Positions 22,207-28,974 of a stretch of 29,029 nt of DNA are shown piece after piece. The stretch lies in IMG/VR virus record IMGVR_UViG_3300006737_000125, positions 1 through 29,029 of that record, one strand, 5' to 3'. The position numbers and the translations under genes were made by a program. This DNA is from a virus. The notes below the pieces were generated by a model that had not been told where the DNA came from, did no database searches, and saw nothing but the letters and a program-made list of their open reading frames with translations. Numbering within the stretch: the stretch's first letter is position 1; each line of letters opens with the position of its first letter.

Positions 22207-22620
22207 TCAACTAAGTCTCTCTTCTAAATATCGCCTAAGAAAAAGATTCTCAAGTGCGTCTTCAAAATTACCATCGTATGAAGAGAAAGCAGGTGGTGTG
22301 ATGGGATCAAATTCACGTTTTATGGTAGAACCACGTATGGGATCAAATTCACTTTTTATGGTAGAACCACGTGGTGTGATGGGCTCAAATTCACGTTTTA
22401 TGGTAGAACCAGGCGGCGTCAGTATCTCAATCTTTCCTTGCTCGGTAGATCCTGGAGGGGTCAAGATGCCAAACTTGTTCCGATCGGTTAATCCACCAAC
22501 AGGAAGTCCAAGCCCAAGATCAGTCTCAGTTCTTGTTTGATTACCGACAGGACCGGAGTAGTTAATACCGATTACTTTTCCGTCTTTAAAATATCTGTCT
22601 TGATACGGATCTACAAGCAT
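22207..22620 (-). CDS. Repeat-containing protein between the terminase subunits
   Basis: 137 residues. N-terminal part VDPYQDRYFKDGKVIGINYS, then a run of 14-residue units (GSTEQGKIEILTPP, GSTIKREFEPITPR, GSTIKSEFDPIR, GSTIKREFDPITPP) at residues 57-110, and a charged C-terminal helix (NFEDALENLFLRRYLEERLS). The repeats are disordered or a short beta-strand chain. Position suggests a packaging accessory, perhaps linking the terminase subunits, but I recognise no family. Not essential-looking; unit three is two codons short, so the number and length of units may vary among relatives. Confidence 0.7.
   Translation of the reverse strand: MLVDPYQDRYFKDGKVIGINYSGPVGNQTRTETDLGLGLPVGGLTDRNKFGILTPPGSTEQGKIEILTPPGSTIKREFEPITPRGSTIKSEFDPIRGSTIKREFDPITPPAFSSYDGNFEDALENLFLRRYLEERLS
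22291..22452 (-). repeat. Tandem 42-bp coding repeats
   Basis: Four units coding for GSTxKxEFxPITPx. Three are nearly identical in DNA; one of them is 36 bp instead of 42 (six bases missing, in frame). The fourth (GSTEQGKIEILTPP) is diverged. A fifth, weaker unit may precede them (TDRNKFGILTPP). Confidence 0.88.
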
Positions 22621-22646
22621 ATTTACAGATAATTTTTATCAGTCTA

Positions 22647-23132
22647 CTAAGACTCCTCTTGAAAGATCTTTGTCCAGACTCCCATTGATGCTTCTTGAAG
22701 GGGTCCTTCAATTGGATCATCACGAAAGATCGTTAACATCTCCCGAATCGCACGGTCAGCACCAGCAAGAATTAAACCTTGCTTGTCAAGCAAGATGCGC
22801 TCATCATTCAACTGCTTGATCGTGCCTCGCAGTTCCTTTTGCATCATCGCGATACGGGAGGCACCCATGTCCTGCTTGATCATCCCCATATCAATACCAT
22901 CCCGTAGCTTTGAGATATCCATCGTCATGGCGTCAATCTCAGCTTCTAATACACCACCAAAATCCCGCTTCTTGTAGCTCTCCTTTGACCATTCATCACA
23001 TTGGACGATTGATCCGGTGAACCCTAGGAAGCGGGCATACAAGTAAATCTGGATTGGACTTACTGCTCGTTTGCTAAAGGCTAGAAAGGATTCACGGTCT
23101 TTTTCAGTCAGCTCGTGAATCCAATCAATCAT
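22647..23132 (-). CDS. Putative terminase small subunit
   Basis: 161 residues. The first part has LAFSKRAVSPIQIYLYARFL followed by GFTGSIVQCDEWSKESY, which could be a helix-turn-helix-like DNA-binding domain. The middle is a long charged helix pair (EAEIDAMTMDISKLRDGIDM, ASRIAMMQKELRGTIKQLND, ERILLDKQGLIL) of the sort that makes small-terminase rings. The C-terminus IREMLTIFRDDPIEGPLQEA could contact the large subunit. It lies two genes upstream of the large terminase and has an ATGA overlap with the gene upstream. Assignment rests on size, fold pattern and position, not on a sequence family I can name. Confidence 0.62.
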   Translation of the reverse strand: MIDWIHELTEKDRESFLAFSKRAVSPIQIYLYARFLGFTGSIVQCDEWSKESYKKRDFGGVLEAEIDAMTMDISKLRDGIDMGMIKQDMGASRIAMMQKELRGTIKQLNDERILLDKQGLILAGADRAIREMLTIFRDDPIEGPLQEASMGVWTKIFQEES

Positions 23133-23821
23133 GACCGATATTGGCTCTGCGCCTGTTCGAAATCCCTGTTCTCTTTATAGCGCCGGAACATCTCTTGTTG
23201 CAACGCAGTAGTTCGTTGCTCAGATCCGGTCTCTCGGATGCCAGCACGTTGCTCAACACCTGTGGCAGCGATGCCCAGTCGTTGCTGACGACCACGCTCT
23301 GCTTCGCTGAGTCGCGTCTCAGATCCGGTTTCACGGATGCCAGCACGTTGCTCAACTCCAGTGGCTGCAATACCAAGACGTTGCTCAGCACCTCGTACAC
23401 GCTCAGTCGCTCGTGTCTCGGTTCCAGTGGTTCCAATGGTACGACGCTCTTCCTGGCCAGCGGTTGCGAGGCCAGCACGATATTCAGCACCAGTGGCTGC
23501 AATACCTGATCGTTCCTCTTGACCGCGAACACGGGTCAGTCCTGTCTCGATATCACCAGCTTGTTTCTGGCTGAGCCGTTGCTCAGCAGAGGCAGACTGT
23601 GAACGGCGAATGTCCTGACCAGCAAAGAACTCAGCATTGGTGCGATCTAATTGTGCACCTAACTCCATATTCAAGCGGGTCTGCTTACCGCTCACCTCAT
23701 TCAATGCAGTCTGCGTTGTGACCGACTGTGTAGGAACAGAGGTCGGCGGCGCAGGTGGTGGCGGCGCAGGACTATAAACAATAGTCGGAGGAGGTGGAGG
23801 TGAAGGTCTAGAACCGCCCAT
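23129..23821 (-). CDS. Proline-rich protein with eleven-residue repeats
   Basis: 230 residues. The N-terminus contains two poly-proline stretches (PSPPPPPTIV and PAPPPPAPPTSVP). From residue 104 to 202 there are nine 11-residue units, each beginning with Arg: RSGIAATGAEY, RAGLATAGQEE, RRTIGTTGTET, RATERVRGAEQ, RLGIAATGVEQ, RAGIRETGSET, RLSEAERGRQQ, RLGIAATGVEQ, RAGIRETGSEQ. A period of 11 makes a long amphipathic helix (hendecad), as in coiled coils and membrane-lying helices. The C-terminus is charged and helical (EMFRRYKENRDFEQAQSQYR). Function unknown; it precedes the putative small terminase with an ATGA overlap. A structural or ejection role is possible. Confidence 0.75.
   Translation of the reverse strand: MGGSRPSPPPPPTIVYSPAPPPPAPPTSVPTQSVTTQTALNEVSGKQTRLNMELGAQLDRTNAEFFAGQDIRRSQSASAEQRLSQKQAGDIETGLTRVRGQEERSGIAATGAEYRAGLATAGQEERRTIGTTGTETRATERVRGAEQRLGIAATGVEQRAGIRETGSETRLSEAERGRQQRLGIAATGVEQRAGIRETGSEQRTTALQQEMFRRYKENRDFEQAQSQYRS
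23216..23512 (-). repeat. Nine 33-bp coding repeats (hendecad units)
   Basis: Repeat unit RxGIxxTGxEx, 11 codons. Units five to seven and eight to nine are almost the same pair (RLGIAATGVEQ then RAGIRETGSE), a 99-bp higher-order repeat at the DNA level. Confidence 0.9.
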
Positions 23822-23850
23822 AATTATACCTTTGCTTTTGTTAGTTTAAG

Positions 23851-24558
23851 TTAGGCAATACGACGCCCGGCGTAACGACCCGTTCCTAATTGACCGAATC
23901 CAGTCGCAGCTTGTTGCTGGTTTGCAATTGCCTGTGCTTCTGTAGCGAAGGCATTAGATGCAGCTTGCATCTGCTGTTGCTTGGACGCCATGATGGCTTG
24001 GATGCTGGAGGGCAGCTGCTCTTTGAATGCTCTGAAACGTTGGCTTGCATCCAGGGCACGCTCAGTGCTGCGACGTCCAGCTTCATCTAAATAAGGAAAC
24101 AGGGCTTGCGTTTGTTGTACGGATTGTTGAACAGCTAGGTTGCTGGCTTGTTTCTGAAGTTTGGCAAGATTTTCGTACTGACTCTCAAGAATCTCTTTAT
24201 CGCGCTGTGTAATTGCATCACTATCAGCAGCGTCTTGCTCCCTGACCTTTTGCAAGGCGGCAGTGTTTTTTGCCTCTTGCTCTGCTTGATTTGCTTTGAG
24301 AAGATCTTCTTGAGCTTCAAGTATGGTGGCTTGACGGCTCGCATCAAGCTGACGACGCTCTAATCCTGTGAGCCTTTCATAAGGATTGGCCTTTGGAATT
24401 AGCTCACCTGTTACGTTGGCAGGTAAGTCTTGAATAAATTCATTAAATTTCTCTAGTGTGGTTTTTGGACCACCGTAATCAGGCTCCAAAGAAAAATCAG
24501 CCGGCAAGCCACCTTTTCTTTTTAAATATTCGAGTGTTGCGTCTGATGTCTTAGACAT
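23851..24558 (-). CDS. Coiled-coil virion protein (235 aa)
   Basis: 235 residues. After a short globular start (ATLEYLKRKGGLPADFSLEP and TLEKFNEFIQDLPANV) comes a long helical, Gln/Ala/Lys-rich section from residue ~65 to ~215 (LERRQLDASRQATILEAQED, NTAALQKVREQDAADSDAIT, LAKLQKQASNLAVQQSVQQT, SIQAIMASKQQQMQAASNAF). The last residues are basic and Gly-rich (GFGQLGTGRYAGRRIA). The length and heptad-like pattern suit an extended internal or ejection protein, or a core protein. No enzyme motif. The gene is one nt away from the upstream 291-residue gene. Confidence 0.7.
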   Translation of the reverse strand: MSKTSDATLEYLKRKGGLPADFSLEPDYGGPKTTLEKFNEFIQDLPANVTGELIPKANPYERLTGLERRQLDASRQATILEAQEDLLKANQAEQEAKNTAALQKVREQDAADSDAITQRDKEILESQYENLAKLQKQASNLAVQQSVQQTQALFPYLDEAGRRSTERALDASQRFRAFKEQLPSSIQAIMASKQQQMQAASNAFATEAQAIANQQQAATGFGQLGTGRYAGRRIA

Positions 24559-24559
24559 A

Positions 24560-25435
24560 TCACTGATACTGGTATTGGCTGGTCAGAGCACCGCCAGCCT
24601 TTTGAAGTGCGTCAAGACCTGCCTCGAGACCTGCTGTCTGAGCTCGCTCTTGCATCGCAGCCCGAGTCTTGATGTTCTGGCGGATGCCAGCAGCAGCCAT
24701 CTGGCGCTCCATTTCCTTTTTGGATCTTGCTTCTGAGGCAGCTTCGATTTCAGGCAGCAGTGTGCGGAGTACATCCCGCTGGGTCTGTGCAGTCTTCAAT
24801 AACTCAAGACGGCGACCCATTCCGCTGGGGCCGAGCACGTCAAGCGGCATCCCCTCAGGAGAGGTCGCTCCGTATTGACCAAGTCCAGGAGGTAATGCGG
24901 CGCCACCGTAGACAGGGGCACCATCGGCGGTATAACCAATAACGCCGGCACCTAACTGACCGCCGCGTCCAACAGCACTGCCTGTAGGACCAGCAAGGTT
25001 AGCCGCTGCAGTACCGGCGCCCGGAGCTAATGCCAGTGCCGCCCCTGCACCGAGGCCAAGAGGAATTGCATTCGAAAGAATTTGTGCGCCACCCATTTGC
25101 TGTGCAAGTGGAGCTGCCATCCCGGCTTGCTTAACAGCTTGCGAGATACCTGCTGGACCCATACCTGCCATCAGTGCTTTCGCACCTGCACCTGCCTTGA
25201 ATGCTTCAGGGGCAACTCTTGCGGCGAGGCCAGTTCCAGCAAGTTTGGCACCTGCAAAACGCAGAGGGCCTCCCAAGCCAGCCAATGTAAGTGCTCCAAG
25301 TCCGGAACCCAAAGCAGCAGAACCTAAATTTCCACCGCTTTCTTGAAAACCCTTTACGCCACCGATTGCAGCACCGAGAGCTGGTAAATATTTAAGTCCA
25401 GCGACTACAGGTGCTACTGCTAGAGGGATTGCCAT
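24560..25435 (-). CDS. Gly/Ala-rich hydrophobic protein (291 aa), possible ejection protein
   Basis: 291 residues. Residues 1-175 are very rich in Gly, Ala and Leu with many GxxxG/GxxxA pairs (LGSGLGALTLAGLGGPLRFA, IPLGLGAGAALALAPGAG), implying several membrane-compatible segments. A linker (GVIGYTADGAPVYGGAALPP) leads to a charged helical C-terminal third (LLPEIEAASEARSKKEMERQ, AAMQERAQTAGLEAGLDALQ). A hydrophobic part joined to a coiled coil is the plan of internal virion proteins that form a channel across the envelope. It lies in a block with three further Gly/Ala-rich proteins. No known family is claimed. Confidence 0.72.
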   Translation of the reverse strand: MAIPLAVAPVVAGLKYLPALGAAIGGVKGFQESGGNLGSAALGSGLGALTLAGLGGPLRFAGAKLAGTGLAARVAPEAFKAGAGAKALMAGMGPAGISQAVKQAGMAAPLAQQMGGAQILSNAIPLGLGAGAALALAPGAGTAAANLAGPTGSAVGRGGQLGAGVIGYTADGAPVYGGAALPPGLGQYGATSPEGMPLDVLGPSGMGRRLELLKTAQTQRDVLRTLLPEIEAASEARSKKEMERQMAAAGIRQNIKTRAAMQERAQTAGLEAGLDALQKAGGALTSQYQYQ

Positions 25436-25486
25436 GCCTAAATACTTCTTCTTATGTTAATTAGTTTAGATTAGGTAACTTTTGGA

Positions 25487-25999
25487 TTAACTGAATAATC
25501 CGCCGAGTCCGCCAATGACAGCACCCACTGCTGCACCAGGTAAGCCAAGGACGCTGCCCATACCTGCGCCAGTAGCAGCCCCACTCAGCGCACCTGTCGC
25601 AGCGCCTGCTAGACGTTGGCCTGTCGATTTACCACCAGACACACCTCCGCCGCCGCCAGGGAAAACAATCGGTTCAAAAGAGTCTGGACTGATTTGAGTC
25701 AGGCTACCGTCAGCAAGGCTTGTGGTTCTTCCAGCTAATCCTGCGCCACCAAAGGGACTCGCTTTCTTATTAAAAAGAGCGTCCATGACTGATTCTCGCT
25801 CTCGTCTTTTCTCAGCATTTTTAAAAACCTCTTTGACTAATCCACCGGCTGTTTCAAGAAAACCTGTCTTCTGGCCAAAATTGCCCTTGGCTGCTCTTTC
25901 TAAAGCGTTTACACCACCGTACGTTGCTGTATTGCCATCAGTATCGTAATAACGTACTGAATCGTCGTCATCGTCTCTGCCGAAGTAACTGCTGCTCAT
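25487..25999 (-). CDS. Glycine-zipper protein (170 aa)
   Basis: 170 residues. An acidic start (YFGRDDDDDSVRYYDTDGN) leads to a charged middle (GGLVKEVFKNAEKRRERESV) and a Gly-run (FPGGGGGVSGGKS). The last ~42 residues (LAGAATGALSGAATGAGMGS, VLGLPGAAVGAVIGGLGGLF) form a classic glycine zipper, with small residues every four, such as occurs in membrane-inserting or pore-lining helices. A role in DNA delivery across the host membrane, or as a lysis helper, is suggested by the zipper but not shown. Confidence 0.72.
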   Translation of the reverse strand: MSSSYFGRDDDDDSVRYYDTDGNTATYGGVNALERAAKGNFGQKTGFLETAGGLVKEVFKNAEKRRERESVMDALFNKKASPFGGAGLAGRTTSLADGSLTQISPDSFEPIVFPGGGGGVSGGKSTGQRLAGAATGALSGAATGAGMGSVLGLPGAAVGAVIGGLGGLFS

Positions 26000-26005
26000 G
26001 ATTAA

Positions 26006-26551
26006 TTAGTACTGAGGTGTTCGACCGTAGATTTGTTGTCCCATAGCCATAGGATCAAATAACCCGGCGCCAGACATTGGTTGGTTGCGTGGCGTCAATG
26101 CGTCAGCGCGTGCCTGCTGAAGCATCAGTTGCTGCTGAAACTTTTGCTCATTCATTTGCATATAGCCTTGCTGACGCACAAGATCTGCTTGAAGCTTTTG
26201 GTCAATAGACCCCATAGCACCAGCTTGTCTAATAGCAATCTCTTCTGCTGCGGAGCTCGGTCCACCTTGGCTCAACTTATCAATAAGGAGCGGGGCCGCA
26301 GCGCCTGCTACTGTCAGGCCAAGAGGAGCAAATTTACCTACTTTTGCTGCCAGCCCTGCTGAAGCACCTAATTTTCCTGCGACTTTTTCTGCTCCTTCTC
26401 TAACCGCTCCTCCAACCGTTTCTGCGCCTTTATTGAGAGCTACTCCGAGGCCAAGATCTCCTATAAAACTTCCAAGTAAATCACCAGCCTTACGACTAAC
26501 TGCTCTACTAACATCTCTTTCAAGGTAACTAACAGGGGTAGGTGTAGCCAT
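26006..26551 (-). CDS. Gly/Ala-rich helical protein (181 aa)
   Basis: 181 residues. The middle (LLGSFIGDLGLGVALNKGAE, VGGAVREGAEKVAGKLGASA, AAKVGKFAPLGLTVAGAAAP) alternates Gly/Ala/Val with Lys/Glu and is amphipathic or membrane-active; the C-terminal third is Gln/Met-rich (MQMNEQKFQQQLMLQQARAD) and probably coiled coil. Its start overlaps the previous stop (TAATG). Like its neighbours it suits an internal, membrane-interacting virion protein, but there is no family signature. Confidence 0.7.
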   Translation of the reverse strand: MATPTPVSYLERDVSRAVSRKAGDLLGSFIGDLGLGVALNKGAETVGGAVREGAEKVAGKLGASAGLAAKVGKFAPLGLTVAGAAAPLLIDKLSQGGPSSAAEEIAIRQAGAMGSIDQKLQADLVRQQGYMQMNEQKFQQQLMLQQARADALTPRNQPMSGAGLFDPMAMGQQIYGRTPQY

Positions 26552-26997
26552 TAAACATTAACTCCATTGGCGCCAGGGAACTTGCCGGCAGTGTTTGGAC
26601 TTCGTTCCATTGATGCGGCGTACGCATCCTGTGAAATTATTCTATCTAAGTTTTCCGGCCTAACCTCATCTTCCGGTGCAATAAATCCCCGGACAACACC
26701 ATCGCGATACTTGTTTAAGAAAGATTGAGCGAAACTGTTATCTCCGTCATTACCAAAAGAAGGGGACTCAGAAAACCGAAGATCATCAATCTTCTGTTGC
26801 GAAGCGGGGGCAACATCAGAGAAAGTACGACTATCGGAATCAAAGGTCGCCTGACGGGGATTTGTCTTCTTCAGTCCGCCAGCATATCGGCTGAAGATAT
26901 CCGCAGACTTGTTTGGCCCCAAAGTCCCTTCATAGGGAGACTTTCCGCCTAAAAATTCTTCGTCGCGCTTATTTGTTCTTCGGTTAAAAGTGACCAT
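26551..26997 (-). CDS. Hypothetical polar protein (148 aa)
   Basis: 148 residues, polar, Asp/Arg/Ser-rich with no hydrophobic segment: TFNRRTNKRDEEFLGGKSPY, ADIFSRYAGGLKKTNPRQAT, SFAQSFLNKYRDGVVRGFIA and PENLDRIISQDAYAASMERS. The SFAQSFLNKYRDGVVRGF part might be a helix. No family is recognised. It is translationally coupled to both neighbours (1 nt on each side), so it shares their expression and likely their virion or assembly context. Confidence 0.65.
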   Translation of the reverse strand: MVTFNRRTNKRDEEFLGGKSPYEGTLGPNKSADIFSRYAGGLKKTNPRQATFDSDSRTFSDVAPASQQKIDDLRFSESPSFGNDGDNSFAQSFLNKYRDGVVRGFIAPEDEVRPENLDRIISQDAYAASMERSPNTAGKFPGANGVNV

Positions 26998-26998
26998 C

Positions 26999-27391
26999 TC
27001 AGGAAGCAGTATTCACTTTGGCGGTGATGTCTTCTGCGGCCTTGCGTTGTTCAGAAGGCATACCGTTTTGTTCTAACAGACGTACCTTCTGCGCAGCTGC
27101 ACCGGGAAGCCAGGATTGCGCCATGTGCACAGCCAGCTTCTTGATTTCAGCAGCAGTCAGTTCGCCATCAGCAACAGATTCAACTGCAAGCTCAAAAGCT
27201 TTATCAACTTTGGAGCCGTCCCAGTTGCCAAGGTTTTTATCAAGGACAGGATCAATGATGTCGTAAGCTTTCTCTACGAGAGGACCGTATTTGAGAATAG
27301 CTGCGGCAGTCATATTCTTCTTCAGGAACACCGCGAGAGCAGTGACCGCTGCACCTAAAAGGGACGCAATTACCGGTTCGAGGAAGGACAT
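26999..27391 (-). CDS. Holin-like protein (130 aa) with one N-terminal membrane segment
   Basis: 130 residues. Residues ~4-24 (LEPVIASLLGAAVTALAVFL) form one membrane helix, followed by a soluble domain: LKYGPLVEKAYDIIDPVLDK, SKVDKAFELAVESVADGELT, AAEIKKLAVHMAQSWLPG. A single N-terminal membrane helix followed by a short helical soluble domain with a VEKAYxIID-type helix resembles the superfamily-6 (LLH-type) holins. Holins open the inner membrane for lysis. The similarity is general, and a membrane-anchored virion protein is equally possible given the neighbours. Confidence 0.6.
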   Translation of the reverse strand: MSFLEPVIASLLGAAVTALAVFLKKNMTAAAILKYGPLVEKAYDIIDPVLDKNLGNWDGSKVDKAFELAVESVADGELTAAEIKKLAVHMAQSWLPGAAAQKVRLLEQNGMPSEQRKAAEDITAKVNTAS

Positions 27392-27425
27392 GGTTCTAGG
27401 TTACTTATCAATATATTACTCTGAA

Positions 27426-28781
27426 TCACATACTGCTCATAAAATTCTGAACTACAGTTTCATACGCTGGATGACCTAAACCAACCGTCTTACGCGCTCT
27501 TTCTTCAGCCTGCATTCGTTTTGCGTCAACTTTTGGTTCAGCAGCAGGTGCTTGAGCTTTCTGGAGGAGTGCGCCAATCTCACGACCTCTGTTACTTACG
27601 AAAGGACCTACAGTTTCGGACGTAGGAACAAATGAGCGGTCACCACTGGACATCTGCTCAATGGCGTCAGGCAATACGTTGCCACGCTCCAACATTTCCG
27701 ACATCAACTGGCGATTAGACGTCATTTGGGTAGAAGGAGAAGGTTGAGTTGTTTGAGGCTGTAAAAGATTTCCACGTTCAGCCATCTTGGCCATAAGACC
27801 GCGATCAGCTGAAAGTCCACCACGAGGAGCTTCGTCTAGAGCATCAGCCATACCAACATAAGGTTCTTGATGAATTCCTGCATGAGGATCGCGGATACTG
27901 CCACCCTTGTGCTTTTTATCGATGGGCATATTGCTCTTGTACTGAACTTGATCACGTTCAGCATTCATCGTCCGCTGCACAGCGGCCTGCGCACCAATTT
28001 CCTTCAGGTCGAGTTTGGCAACATTACTAAGGTCGGTCGTTACAACACCACTGGAAGGTTGCTGACGAACAACAGGAGTAGGGTCTGGTGGCAAACCTAC
28101 AGATGCCTGCTGAGCTGCAGTGCTCTCGTTCGCAATATTGATATCAGCCTGAGGCACAACTGATTGACTCGAAATCCGGTTTGCTAGGAAGGCTTCAGCC
28201 TTTGCTTTCTGTTCTGGCGTAATATCAAGTAATACGTTTGGATCGTCATAAACATCAGGATTTTCAGCTGTGGAAGTAATCGCACCTGTCCTAAACCCTT
28301 GAGCACCAGCAGGGATCTCTGCTGCTGCAGGAGCAGTCGGCTGACCTTGTGCTACTAATTCAGAAATAATTTTGTCACCAGTATCTTTGACCATGCCGCG
28401 ATATGCCTTTGCATCGCTTGCCTGCAATGCACGTGCACTGGCTGTAGCTTCTCTTTCTCTCGCACCTTGTGCTTGCAAATTTTCTATAAGATCCGTAGCC
28501 TCTTTTTCCTTCGAATCTTCTTGAGGAGCTAAGTCTTCTTGAGAAGCTGAATCTCCTCGTTTGCCTGAAATCTGTGACAAAAGTGCAGCACCAGCAACAG
28601 CACCCCCTGCAAGAGCGGCTGCTTTACCAGCGCCAGAAATAAAATCACCTACTTTGCTAAGAGGACTACGCCGCATGGCATAAACCTGTGGTGCAATAGC
28701 CATTCGTCCCGCAGGAGTATTAGGAATGGGCTGCCCGGTCATCCGGGAGTAAAACTCAAAGTCTGCCGGAGATACAGGCAT
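27426..28781 (-). CDS. Internal virion-type protein (451 aa)
   Basis: 451 residues. The N-terminus (PVSPADFEFYSRMTGQPIPN) is followed by a Gly/Ala hydrophobic patch at residues ~44-70 (FISGAGKAAALAGGAVAGAA). Then comes a long charged, mostly disordered or coiled region (EDSKEKEATDLIENLQAQGA, ITPEQKAKAEAFLANRI, IDKKHKGGSIRDPHAGIHQE) with two similar segments LMAKMAERGNLLQP and LMSEMLERGNVLPD. It ends KTVGLGHPAYETVVQNFMSS. It is the first gene after the non-coding leader, so it is likely the first translated from that leftward transcript. An ejection or core protein is likely, given the neighbours; no family is recognised. Confidence 0.7.
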   Translation of the reverse strand: MPVSPADFEFYSRMTGQPIPNTPAGRMAIAPQVYAMRRSPLSKVGDFISGAGKAAALAGGAVAGAALLSQISGKRGDSASQEDLAPQEDSKEKEATDLIENLQAQGAREREATASARALQASDAKAYRGMVKDTGDKIISELVAQGQPTAPAAAEIPAGAQGFRTGAITSTAENPDVYDDPNVLLDITPEQKAKAEAFLANRISSQSVVPQADINIANESTAAQQASVGLPPDPTPVVRQQPSSGVVTTDLSNVAKLDLKEIGAQAAVQRTMNAERDQVQYKSNMPIDKKHKGGSIRDPHAGIHQEPYVGMADALDEAPRGGLSADRGLMAKMAERGNLLQPQTTQPSPSTQMTSNRQLMSEMLERGNVLPDAIEQMSSGDRSFVPTSETVGPFVSNRGREIGALLQKAQAPAAEPKVDAKRMQAEERARKTVGLGHPAYETVVQNFMSSM

Positions 28782-28843
28782 AACTATCTCTATTCATCAC
28801 GATATTCATTAGTTTAAGTTGACTCAACTCCCTACAGCGGGAT

Positions 28844-28879
28844 CCCCCAAAGTGACCTATATCAAGGTCAAAATGGGGG
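28844..28879 (-). promoter_or_regulatory. Imperfect dyad, operator-like
   Basis: CCCCCA / TGGGGG outer arms and perfect TGACCT / AGGTCA inner arms around the 6-nt centre ATATCA, with three mismatched pairs between. It is not followed by a U-run on either strand, so it is not a terminator. A regulator-binding site is more likely. Confidence 0.5.
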
Positions 28880-28947
28880 AAAAAATCGGAGAGACATCTG
28901 GCGACCCTGTCACATAACTTTACATGAGAGGAAAAAAAGAACCTATA

Positions 28948-28974
28948 TGTAACAGGTTTGTAACAGTGTTACAA
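28948..28974 (-). promoter_or_regulatory. TGTAACA half-sites, one as a dyad
   Basis: TTGTAACA-G-TGTTACAA is an inverted repeat with 8-nt arms; TGTAACAG is repeated directly at 28948-28955, 11 nt upstream on the plus strand. A further weak AGTAACA follows near 29000. This spacing of about one helical turn fits a cooperative regulator site. Confidence 0.5.

Noticed and set aside
22291-22452. CRISPR-like array
   Set aside because: The repeats are contiguous, coding and in frame, without unique spacers.
23125-23532. Minus-strand frame inside the hendecad gene
   Set aside because: Kept open by the 33-bp repeat; product VLQPLELSNVLAS repeats are a mirror of the real repeat.
28844-28879. Dyad as a rho-independent terminator
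   Set aside because: No U-run follows it on either strand; the T-run on the minus strand is upstream of the stem.
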